Shown here in pieces: positions 57,580-64,000 of a stretch of DNA of 64,000 nt. Position numbers and translations under genes: made by a program. The notes below the pieces were generated by a model that made no database searches, had not been told where the DNA came from, and was given only the letters and a program-made list of their open reading frames with translations. The stretch comes from JACCVL01 sp963704295 (lineage in GTDB: Bacteria; Actinomycetota; Actinomycetes; Propionibacteriales; Nocardioidaceae), in NCBI GenBank assembly GCA_963704295.1, contig OY969884.1:2790001-2854000 (forward strand), read 5' to 3'. How positions within the stretch are numbered: position 1 is the first letter of the stretch; every line of letters begins with the position of its first letter.

Positions 57580-58708
57580 CCTCGACCTGGTGAGCGACCG
57601 GGGGCGCCGGCGGCGTGGCCGCCGGCCGCGACGCCCCGCGACCCGGCCGCACGGCTGCATCGCGGTGGCGATCGCGCTCGGGGTCGTGCTCGGCCTGGTC
57701 GCGGCGGTGGGGGTGGTGCTGTGGCGGGGCGCCGACGGACTGTCCAGCATGTTCGCGGACCCGGAGGACTTCTCCGGCAAGGGTTCGGGCTCGGTGACCG
57801 TGGAGGTCGCCGAGGGTGACTCGGCCGGTGACATCGGCGTCACCCTCGAGCGGCAGGGCGTGGTGGCGAGCGTCGAGGCGTTCACCGACGCAGCGGCCAC
57901 CGACAACCGTTCGTTGAGCATCCAACCGGGGTTCTACGAGCTGCGCCGGGAGATGTCCGCGCAAGCCGCGCTGGACCTGCTGGTGGCCGGCCAGACTCGA
58001 GTCGAGAAGGCGGTCACCATCCCCGAAGGGCTCACCACCGACGAGACGCTGACCAGGTTGGCCGAGCAGACCCCGCCGACGGCGGTGGCCTACCGCGCGG
58101 CCGCCGAGCGGCCGGCCGACCTCGGCCTGCCCGCGTACGCCCGCAGCGACGTCGAGGGCTACCTGTTCCCCGCGACCTACCCGCTGCCACCGGGCGTCAA
58201 CGCCGCGGAGGTGCTCGCCTTGATGGTGGACCGGTTCCGCCAGGCAGCGGAGAGCATCGGGTTGGAGAGCCGGGCGCGCGAGAACGGGCTCAGCCCGCGC
58301 CAGGTGGTGACGATCGCCAGCCTGGTGCAGGCCGAGGCGAGCCGGCCGCGGGACTTCGCCAAGGTCGCCGCCGTGATCTACAACCGGCTGGACGAGTCGA
58401 TGGCGCTGGAGCTGGACTCGACGGTCCAGTACGCCACCGGCGGGACGGGCGTGTTCACCTCGGCGAAGGAGCGAAACGATCCCTCGCCGTACAACACCTA
58501 CCGGTACCGCGGACTCCCGCCGGGGCCGATCGGCGCTCCGGGCGAGCTGGCGCTGGAGGCGGCTCTGCAGCCGGCCGGCGGGGACTGGACCTACTTCGTG
58601 ACGGTCGACCTGCGGACCGGGAGGACCCTGTTCACCGACAACTACCGGCGGCACCTGCGCAACGTGGACAAGCTGCGCCGGTACTGCGCGGACAGTCGCC
58701 AATGTTGA
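57572..58708 (+). CDS. mltG: Endolytic murein transglycosylase MltG
   Basis: Membrane-bound lytic transglycosylase that cuts nascent glycan strands. Cytoplasmic Arg-rich N-terminus (1-25), one helix (about 28-50), LysM-like subdomain (VTVEVAEGDSAGDIGVTLERQGVV), and the YceG catalytic domain with the active Glu in IASLVQAEASRP (near 256) and YNTYRYRGLPPGPIGAPG (near 308). 378 residues. The GTG starts inside ruvX (8-nt overlap). Its stop overlaps the aroE ATG by 7 nt. Confidence 0.92.
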   Translation: MSDLDLVSDRGRRRRGRRPRRPATRPHGCIAVAIALGVVLGLVAAVGVVLWRGADGLSSMFADPEDFSGKGSGSVTVEVAEGDSAGDIGVTLERQGVVASVEAFTDAAATDNRSLSIQPGFYELRREMSAQAALDLLVAGQTRVEKAVTIPEGLTTDETLTRLAEQTPPTAVAYRAAAERPADLGLPAYARSDVEGYLFPATYPLPPGVNAAEVLALMVDRFRQAAESIGLESRARENGLSPRQVVTIASLVQAEASRPRDFAKVAAVIYNRLDESMALELDSTVQYATGGTGVFTSAKERNDPSPYNTYRYRGLPPGPIGAPGELALEAALQPAGGDWTYFVTVDLRTGRTLFTDNYRRHLRNVDKLRRYCADSRQC

Positions 58709-59605
58709 CCGGCCGGCGGTGCGCCGTGCTCGGGCACCCGGTCGGCCACTCGCTCTCCCCGGCGCTGCACCGCGCGGCCTACACCGCCCTGGGCCTGGAC
58801 TGGACCTTCGACGCCGTGGACATGACGTCGGACCGGCTGGCGGAGTTCGTCCGCACGGCATCGGTGCCTCCCTGGCGGGGATTGGCGCTCACCATGCCGC
58901 TCAAACGTGCGGTCCTGCCGCTGCTGGACACCGTCGACGATCGGGTGTCTCGTCCTCGGCGCCGCCAACACGCTGTTGTGGGAGCCGGACGGGTCGCGGG
59001 CCGGTGCGAACACCGACGTCCCCGGGCTGGTGGCGGCGCTGGGCGACGCGATGGCCGCGGTCGTGGACGCGCCGCTGCAACGCAATCCCGGGCGGGCGGG
59101 AGAGCCGGTGCTCGCCGGGGCGCGGGCCACCGTCGTCGGTGGCGGCGCCACTGCGGCGGCAGCGGTGGCGGCCCTGCACGAGCTGGGGGTGGCGACGACC
59201 ACGCTGCTCGCCCGCGACCGCAGTCGGGTGGGCGAGACCCGGCGGGCGGCGAAGCGGCTGGGCACCGACCTGCGGGTGTCCCGGCTCGACGCCGCCGGAG
59301 ACCTCCCCGACGTGGTGGTCTCCACCATCCCGTCTGATGTGGCGGTGCACGCGCTCGGGGCGGAGGGCTGGCACGCCGGCTGGCGGCCGGACCTGGTTGC
59401 CGATGTCATCTACGATCCGTGGCCCTCGCCGCTGCTCGGCTGCGCCGCTTCGGCCGGGGCCGCGACCGTCACCGGCATCGACCTGCTGGCTCACCAGGCG
59501 GTCGAGCAGCTGCGGCTGATGACCGGCCGTTCGGTCCCGGTCGACCTCCTCCGGTCCGCCGCGGCTGCGGCGTTGCGGGACCGGCCGGATACCGACCGTG
59601 GCTAG
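58702..59605 (+). pseudogene. aroE: Shikimate dehydrogenase, frameshifted
   Basis: NADPH-dependent reduction of 3-dehydroshikimate. The first frame gives GHPVGHSLSPALHRAAY (shikimate-binding Ser pair near 16-18) and LTMPLKRAVLPLLDTVDDRV with the catalytic Lys. After codon GTG at 58945-58947 the sequence continues only in the next frame: LVLGAANTLLWEPDG, GANTDVPGLVAAL (catalytic Asp) and the NADP loop VVGGGATAAAAVAAL. Deleting one base near 58948 restores exactly the family spacing between LLD and GAANT. The gene overlaps mltG, and the pathway genes aroC, aroK and aroB downstream are intact. A sequencing or assembly error is the simplest explanation; true loss would make the cell dependent on another AroE. 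Confidence 0.85.
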
Positions 59606-59608
59606 CCT
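59603..59608 (+). promoter_or_regulatory. Candidate -10 hexamer overlapping the aroE stop
   Basis: TAGCCT begins with the aroE TAG stop and lies 8 nt before the GTG at 59617. Confidence 0.35.
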
Positions 59609-59616
59609 CTCGGCTC

Positions 59617-60417
59617 GTGACCTCTGACCCGCTGCTCGCCGCGTCGGTCTGCGGCGTGGCGGCGGCCGCGGCAGGGCTGCTGGTGCCCCGGCTGATCGCG
59701 GCGCTGCCGGAACCGGCTGCCGACCCGGAGGGTGAGCACGAGCCGGTGGCCGAGACCGAGCCGGACGGGTCCGTCGGCGCCCCCGCGGTCCCGGCCGCCG
59801 CAGCTGCGATGGCGCCGCCGGTGCCGCCGAAGGTGCCCTACGTCGAGCTCGCCGCCCGGCCGCGGCTGGGCGGGTGGTGCGCGTTGGCCGCCGGGACCTT
59901 CGCGGCGGCGATGGGTGCCAGCCGCGGCTGGGTCCCCGACCTGCCGGTGTGGGTCGTCCTCGCCGTGCTGGGCGTCACGCTCGGCTACATCGACTGGCGC
60001 ACCCGGTTGCTGCCCGCCCGACTCGTCGTCCCCGCGTACCCGCTGGTCGCCGTGCTGATCGGAGTCGCCGCCGCGGTCGGCTGGGACGACGGCGGGCAGG
60101 CCGGGCTGGTCCGCGCCGGCATCTCGTGGCTGCTGGTGTTCGCGATCTTCTTCGTGCTGTGGTTCGTCTACCCGCGCGGCCTCGGCTACGGCGACGTCCG
60201 GCTCTCCGGCGTCCTCGGGATGTCGCTCGGCTGGCTCGGCGCCGACGCGGTCGTGCTCGGGATGTACGCGGGGTTCCTGCTCGGCGCGGTCATTGGCGGG
60301 GTGCTGGCGCTGGCCCGGGTCGTCGACCGCAAGGGCTACCCGTTCGGCCCGTTCCTGCTGCTGGGCGCCTTTCTCGGCGTGCTGCACGCCGACGGGCACC
60401 TGCTCTTCTGGCGCTGA
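59617..60417 (+). CDS. Prepilin peptidase, A24 family
   Basis: Membrane aspartic protease of 266 residues that cleaves type IV/Tad-type prepilin leaders. The catalytic Asp pair is seen in GYIDWRTRLLP (near 125) and GLGYGDVRLSG (near 191). Seven to eight helices. The N-terminal N-methylase domain with its zinc cysteines is absent; instead there is a Glu/Pro-rich loop (about 31-70). Stand-alone A24 peptidases of this kind serve Tad pili or Com systems; no pilin gene is in the window. The same place holds a peptidase in mycobacteria (Rv2551c). Confidence 0.85.
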   Translation: MTSDPLLAASVCGVAAAAAGLLVPRLIAALPEPAADPEGEHEPVAETEPDGSVGAPAVPAAAAAMAPPVPPKVPYVELAARPRLGGWCALAAGTFAAAMGASRGWVPDLPVWVVLAVLGVTLGYIDWRTRLLPARLVVPAYPLVAVLIGVAAAVGWDDGGQAGLVRAGISWLLVFAIFFVLWFVYPRGLGYGDVRLSGVLGMSLGWLGADAVVLGMYAGFLLGAVIGGVLALARVVDRKGYPFGPFLLLGAFLGVLHADGHLLFWR

Positions 60418-60454
60418 CAGGGGCTCTCGCCGCCTGCGTGCCAGACTGACGCGC

Positions 60455-61624
60455 ATGCTGCGATGGCTCACCGCCGGGGAGTCCCACGGCCCGGCGCTGG
60501 TCGCCGTGCTGGAGGGGGTGCCCGCCGGGGTCCCGGTGACCACCGACGCTATCGCCACGGCGCTGGCCCGCCGCCGGCTCGGCCACGGCCGGGGGGCGCG
60601 GATGAGCTTCGAGCAGGACGAGCTGGAGATCGTGGGCGGCGTCCGGCACGGCCGGACGATCGGGAGCCCGGTCGCGCTGCGCATCGGCAACACCGAGTGG
60701 CCCAAGTGGGAGCAGGTGATGGCGGCCGACCCGGTGGATCCGGAGACGCTCGCCGGCCTGGCCCGCGGTGCCCCGCTCACCCGTCCGCGGCCCGGCCACG
60801 CCGACCTGGTGGGGATGCAGAAGTACGGCTTCGACGAGGCGCGGCCGGTGCTCGAGCGGGCCAGCGCCCGGGAGACCGCCGCACGGGTAGGGCTCGGCGC
60901 GGTCGCCGCCGCCCTGCTCGAGGCCGGATCCGGCGCCAGGGTGCTCAGCCACGTGGTGCGCATCGGTGGGGTCCGCGTGCCCGCCGGAGTCGTGCCCGGG
61001 CCGGACGACCGGGAGTGCGTGGACGCCGACCCGGTGCGCTGTGCCCACCCCGCCACCGCCGCGGCGATGCTCGAGGAGATCGACCTCGCCCGCAAGGACG
61101 GTGACACGCTCGGCGGCGTGGTGGAGGTGGTGGTGCACGGGCTGCCGCCAGGGCTCGGCAGCCACGTGCACGGCGACCGCCGGATCGACGGCCGGCTGGC
61201 CGGTGCGGTGATGGGGATTCAGGCGATCAAGGCAGTCGAGATCGGCGACGGCTTCGACCTGGCGAGCGCCCGCGGCTCACAGGCCCACGACGAGATCGTT
61301 CCCGGCCCGGCGGGGGCCCGTCGGCTGTCCGGGCGCTCCGGCGGTACGGAGGGCGGCATGACCACCGGCGATGTGCTGCGGGTTCGAGCCGCGATGAAGC
61401 CGATCGCGACCGTCCCGCGGGCGCTGCGGACCGTGGATGTCGCGACCGGTGCGGCGGCGACCGCTCACCACCAGCGCTCCGACGTCTGCGCCGTCCCGGC
61501 CGCCGGTGTCGTCGCCGAGGCGATGGTCGCGCTGGTGCTCGCCGACGCGCTGCTGGAGAAGTTCGGCGGCGACTCGGTCCCCGAGCTCCGGCGCGCGCAC
61601 GACGCCTACCGAGCGGGCCTGTGA
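60455..61624 (+). CDS. aroC: Chorismate synthase
   Basis: Last step of the shikimate pathway (EPSP to chorismate, FMN-dependent). LTAGESHGPALVAVLEGVPAG at the start, RRRLGHGRGARMSFEQDELEIVGGV (near 39-63), RPGHADLVGMQKYGFDEARPVLERASARETAARV, and HHQRSDVCAVPAAGVV near the C-terminus are all canonical. 389 residues. The ATG is 7 nt after a CAGACT hexamer. GTGA overlap with aroK. Called aroF in mycobacteria. Confidence 0.95.
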   Translation: MLRWLTAGESHGPALVAVLEGVPAGVPVTTDAIATALARRRLGHGRGARMSFEQDELEIVGGVRHGRTIGSPVALRIGNTEWPKWEQVMAADPVDPETLAGLARGAPLTRPRPGHADLVGMQKYGFDEARPVLERASARETAARVGLGAVAAALLEAGSGARVLSHVVRIGGVRVPAGVVPGPDDRECVDADPVRCAHPATAAAMLEEIDLARKDGDTLGGVVEVVVHGLPPGLGSHVHGDRRIDGRLAGAVMGIQAIKAVEIGDGFDLASARGSQAHDEIVPGPAGARRLSGRSGGTEGGMTTGDVLRVRAAMKPIATVPRALRTVDVATGAAATAHHQRSDVCAVPAAGVVAEAMVALVLADALLEKFGGDSVPELRRAHDAYRAGL

Positions 61625-62145
61625 GCCCGCTCGTCGTCCTGGTCGGCCCGCCCGGGTCCGGCAAAACCAGTGTCGCCGCCGTCCTCGCCGCCACGCTCGA
61701 CACGATCGCCCGGGACACCGACGCCGACATCGAGGCCGACCAGGGCGCCAGCGTCGCCGACATACTGGTCGGTGAGGGGGAGCAGCACTTCCGCCGCTTG
61801 GAGGCGGCTGCCGTCAGCCGGGCCCTGGCCGAGCACGACGGGGTGCTCGCGCTCGGCGGCGGAGCGGTGCTCGACCCGGCCACCCGCGAGGCGCTGCAGG
61901 GCCACCGGGTCGTCTTCCTCGACGTCGGCTTGGCGGAGTCGGCCCGACGGGTCGGCCTCGGGATCTCCCGGCCCTTGCTGGTCGGCAACGTCAGGGGTCG
62001 GCTGAAGGCGCTGCTGGACGCGCGTCGGCCGCTCTACCTCGAGGTCGCCGACGCCGTGGTCGGCACGGACGGGCGGGACGTCGACGCGGTCAGCGCCGAG
62101 GTGCTCGCCCGGCTCGACGGGCTCCCGGGCGGGGACCGTCGATGA
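61621..62145 (+). CDS. aroK: Shikimate kinase
   Basis: Phosphorylates shikimate at O3 with ATP. Walker A GPPGSGKTSVA (near 9), the shikimate-binding DTDADIEADQG (near 32), GGGAVLDPATREAL (near 80) and RRPLYLEVAD (near 138) match the family. The lid Arg lies in SARRVGLGISRPLL. 174 residues, normal. GTGA overlap with aroC and ATGA overlap with aroB: a tight aroC-aroK-aroB operon. Confidence 0.93.
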   Translation: MSPLVVLVGPPGSGKTSVAAVLAATLDTIARDTDADIEADQGASVADILVGEGEQHFRRLEAAAVSRALAEHDGVLALGGGAVLDPATREALQGHRVVFLDVGLAESARRVGLGISRPLLVGNVRGRLKALLDARRPLYLEVADAVVGTDGRDVDAVSAEVLARLDGLPGGDRR

Positions 62146-63242
62146 CCGGGGACGGTCCGACCGTCGTGCCCGTGGCCGGGCCCGCCCCGTACGAGGTGGT
62201 GGTCGGCCACGGCCTGCTCGACCGGCTGCCCGGCCTGGTCGGCCCGCAGGCCCGGCGGGTGGCGGTGCTGCACCCGGAGCGGCTGGCATCCACCGCCGGG
62301 ACGGTCGCCGCCGGGCTGGAGCGCGCTGGCTACCGGGTGCTGCTGCTGCCCGTCCCGGACGGTGAACCCGCCAAGACCACCGGCGTCGCGGCCGACTGCT
62401 GGGCGGCGCTGGGACAAGACGGCTTCACCCGCACCGACGTCGTCGTCGGTGTCGGTGGGGGAGCGGTGACGGACCTGGCCGGGTTCGTCGCCGCCACCTG
62501 GCTGCGTGGGGTGCCGGTCGTGCACGCGCCGACCACGCTGCTCGCGATGGTGGACGCCGCCGTCGGCGGCAAGACCGGCATCAACACCCGTGAGGGCAAG
62601 AACCTGGTCGGCGCCTTCCACGAGCCGGCCGGTGTGCTGGCCGACCTCGACCTGCTCCACACGCTGCCTGCAGCGGACCTGGCGGCCGGGCTGGCCGAGG
62701 TCGTCAAGTGCGGTTTCATCGCCGACCCGCCGATCCTCGACCTGGTGGAAGCCGACCCGGACGCAGCGAGGGACCCCGCGTCGCCGGTGCTCCGCGAGCT
62801 GGTGGAGCGTGCGGTCCGGGTGAAGGCGGCAGTGGTCGCCGCCGACCTGCGGGAGTCCGGGCAGGGGGCCGGCCTCGGCCGGGAGGCGCTCAACTACGGG
62901 CACACCCTGGGGCACGCGGTGGAACGGGTGGAGGGCTATGGCGTCCGGCACGGCGACGCGGTGGCCATCGGTCTGGTGTTCGCGGCCGAGCTGGCCAGGC
63001 TCGGGGGGCGGCTCGACGACGAGATCGCGGAGCGGCACCGTGCGGTGCTGGCGGGGCTGGGGCTGCCGATCCGCTACCGCGGTGACGTGTGGCCGGAGCT
63101 GATGGCGGCGATGCGGGTGGACAAGAAGGCACGTGGCGACCGGCTGCGCTTCGTCGTCCTCGACGGGCTCGCCCGGCCGGGTGTGTTCGAGGCGCCGGAC
63201 CCGAACCTGCTCGAGGCCGCGTATGCCACCCTCGCCACCTAG
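62142..63242 (+). CDS. aroB: 3-Dehydroquinate synthase
   Basis: Cyclizes DAHP to 3-dehydroquinate using NAD and a divalent metal. The NAD region is VGVGGGAVTDLAGFVAATWLRGV (near 103-125). KTGINTREGKNLVGAFHEP (near 145) and the metal ligands Glu in LAEVVKCGFI (near 185) and His in NYGHTLGHAVE (two His near 248-252) are present. 366 residues. The TAG stop opens TAGGCT, 6 nt before the next gene. Confidence 0.95.
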   Translation: MTGDGPTVVPVAGPAPYEVVVGHGLLDRLPGLVGPQARRVAVLHPERLASTAGTVAAGLERAGYRVLLLPVPDGEPAKTTGVAADCWAALGQDGFTRTDVVVGVGGGAVTDLAGFVAATWLRGVPVVHAPTTLLAMVDAAVGGKTGINTREGKNLVGAFHEPAGVLADLDLLHTLPAADLAAGLAEVVKCGFIADPPILDLVEADPDAARDPASPVLRELVERAVRVKAAVVAADLRESGQGAGLGREALNYGHTLGHAVERVEGYGVRHGDAVAIGLVFAAELARLGGRLDDEIAERHRAVLAGLGLPIRYRGDVWPELMAAMRVDKKARGDRLRFVVLDGLARPGVFEAPDPNLLEAAYATLAT

Positions 63243-63245
63243 GCT
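63240..63245 (+). promoter_or_regulatory. Leaderless -10 hexamer overlapping the aroB stop
   Basis: TAGGCT starts at the aroB TAG and lies exactly 6 nt before the ATG at 63252. Confidence 0.42.
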
Positions 63246-63251
63246 GCGGCC

Positions 63252-64000
63252 ATGCCCGCCCTGCACGCCGACCGGCGCGACCGGCTGCGCTCCCTGCTGG
63301 CCGAGCGCGAGCTGGCCGCCGCCCTGGTGACCGACCTGGTGAACGTGCGCTACCTGTCCGGCTTCACCGGATCGAACGCGGCGATGGTCGTGACCGCGGA
63401 GCAGCTTGCCGGTGGCGACCTGTTCGCCACGGACGGGCGCTACGTCGATCAAGCCGCGGACCAGTGCCCCGACCTGCACCGGCTGACCACCCGGGCGCTG
63501 GTCCACGACCTGCTCGCGGCCGCGCCGGCGCTGGACCGCCTCGGCGTCGAGACACATGCGCTGAGCGTGGACGCACACGCCGACCTGCTGGCCGAGGTGG
63601 ACGTCCCGCCGGTGTCGCTGCGGCGCGCGGTCGAGCAGCTGCGGGAGGTCAAGGACGACACCGAGATCGCGGCGCTGACCCGCGCCTGCGCCCTGTCCAC
63701 CGCGGCGCTGCGCGGGCTCTGGGAGGGTCCATTGCTCGGCCGCACCGAACGTGAGGTCGCACGCGACCTCGAGGCCCGGATGTTTGCCCTCGGAGCCGAG
63801 TGGATCGCCTTCGACACCATCGTGGCCAGCGGGCCGAACAGCGCCATCCCGCACCACGAGCCCACCGACCGCCGGATCCAGCGCGGTGACCTGCTCAAGT
63901 GCGACTACGGGGCGCGCGTCGACGGCTACCACGCCGACTGCACGCGCACGGTGGTCGTCGGCGCCGAGCCGGCGGACTGGCAGCGCGAGATCCACACCGC
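63252..64000 (+). CDS. pepQ: Xaa-Pro aminopeptidase/dipeptidase (M24B), cut by window end
   Basis: The first 249 residues of a metallopeptidase that removes residues before proline. The creatinase N-terminal domain (about 1-130) has VTDLVNVRYLSGFTGSNAAMVV. The pita-bread catalytic domain begins EIAALTRACALSTAALRGLWE and includes IVASGPNSAIPHHEPTDRRIQRGDLLKCDYGARVDGYHADCTRTVVV (positions about 63822-63959), with the first two metal Asp residues. The remaining ligands lie beyond 64000. In mycobacteria pepQ follows aroB at this site, then efp. Confidence 0.88.
   Translation, partial: MPALHADRRDRLRSLLAERELAAALVTDLVNVRYLSGFTGSNAAMVVTAEQLAGGDLFATDGRYVDQAADQCPDLHRLTTRALVHDLLAAAPALDRLGVETHALSVDAHADLLAEVDVPPVSLRRAVEQLREVKDDTEIAALTRACALSTAALRGLWEGPLLGRTEREVARDLEARMFALGAEWIAFDTIVASGPNSAIPHHEPTDRRIQRGDLLKCDYGARVDGYHADCTRTVVVGAEPADWQREIHT

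Overview
The window is very GC-rich, densely coded actinobacterial chromosome. Many starts are GTG, and genes are often joined by ATGA or GTGA overlaps. It carries the phosphatidylinositol mannoside genes (pgsA, a PIM acyltransferase, pimA), an SsgA-family protein, a LigC-type ATP ligase and DUF222/HNH and DUF6167 genes. From thrS onward the order follows, inverted, the Mycobacterium tuberculosis Rv2614c to Rv2535c stretch: thrS, HIT, pgsA, acyltransferase, pimA, pdxS/pdxT, yebC, ruvCAB, yajC-secDF, apt, rel, MBL hydrolase, hisS, aspS, rarA, alaS, ruvX, mltG, aroE, prepilin peptidase, aroCKB, pepQ. I place it in Actinomycetia, a non-mycobacterial and possibly morphologically complex lineage. 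Genus is not determined.

Layout. 1-7.9 kb: UspA-like protein, ligC with a RibD-like reductase, PPK2, a sirohydrochlorin chelatase behind a tiny cysteine-rich leader peptide, a divergent aquaporin-like protein, YihY, RsgA and a repeat-containing hypothetical. 8.0-11.7 kb: four tRNAs (Val-GAC, Cys, Gly on the minus strand, Val-CAC on the plus strand), PabC, an SsgA-like protein, and a lipoprotein/PKD pair whose first gene is frameshifted. 11.7-17.6 kb: a divergent lysine-catabolism pair (2-oxoadipate dioxygenase and semialdehyde dehydrogenase), two GNAT acetyltransferases and a DUF222-HNH protein. 17.7-37.7 kb: the conserved core from thrS to rel. 37.7-40.2 kb: an AbiEi/DUF559-like gene between two inverted arrays of one 22-bp repeat, then a DUF349 gene. 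40.3-44.2 kb: MBL hydrolase, hisS, aspS. 44.4-52.0 kb: a peptide ABC transporter with two binding proteins. 52.0-64.0 kb: rarA, two small membrane proteins, alaS, ruvX, mltG, aroE (frameshifted), prepilin peptidase, aroCKB and the start of an aminopeptidase P/prolidase gene.

How they work together: ruvC-ruvA-ruvB form an operon behind a LexA-type box. yajC-secD-secF build the Sec accessory complex. pgsA-acyltransferase-pimA make PI and acylated PIMs. pdxS and pdxT form PLP synthase. aroE, aroC, aroK and aroB give four shikimate-pathway steps. Many genes lack a Shine-Dalgarno but have a TANNNT hexamer 6-10 nt before the start, which suggests leaderless transcripts; several of these hexamers begin with the upstream gene's TAG stop codon. 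The strongest unexplained signals are the paired 22-bp repeat arrays, the leader peptide, the divergent aquaporin-like protein and two single-site frameshifts.
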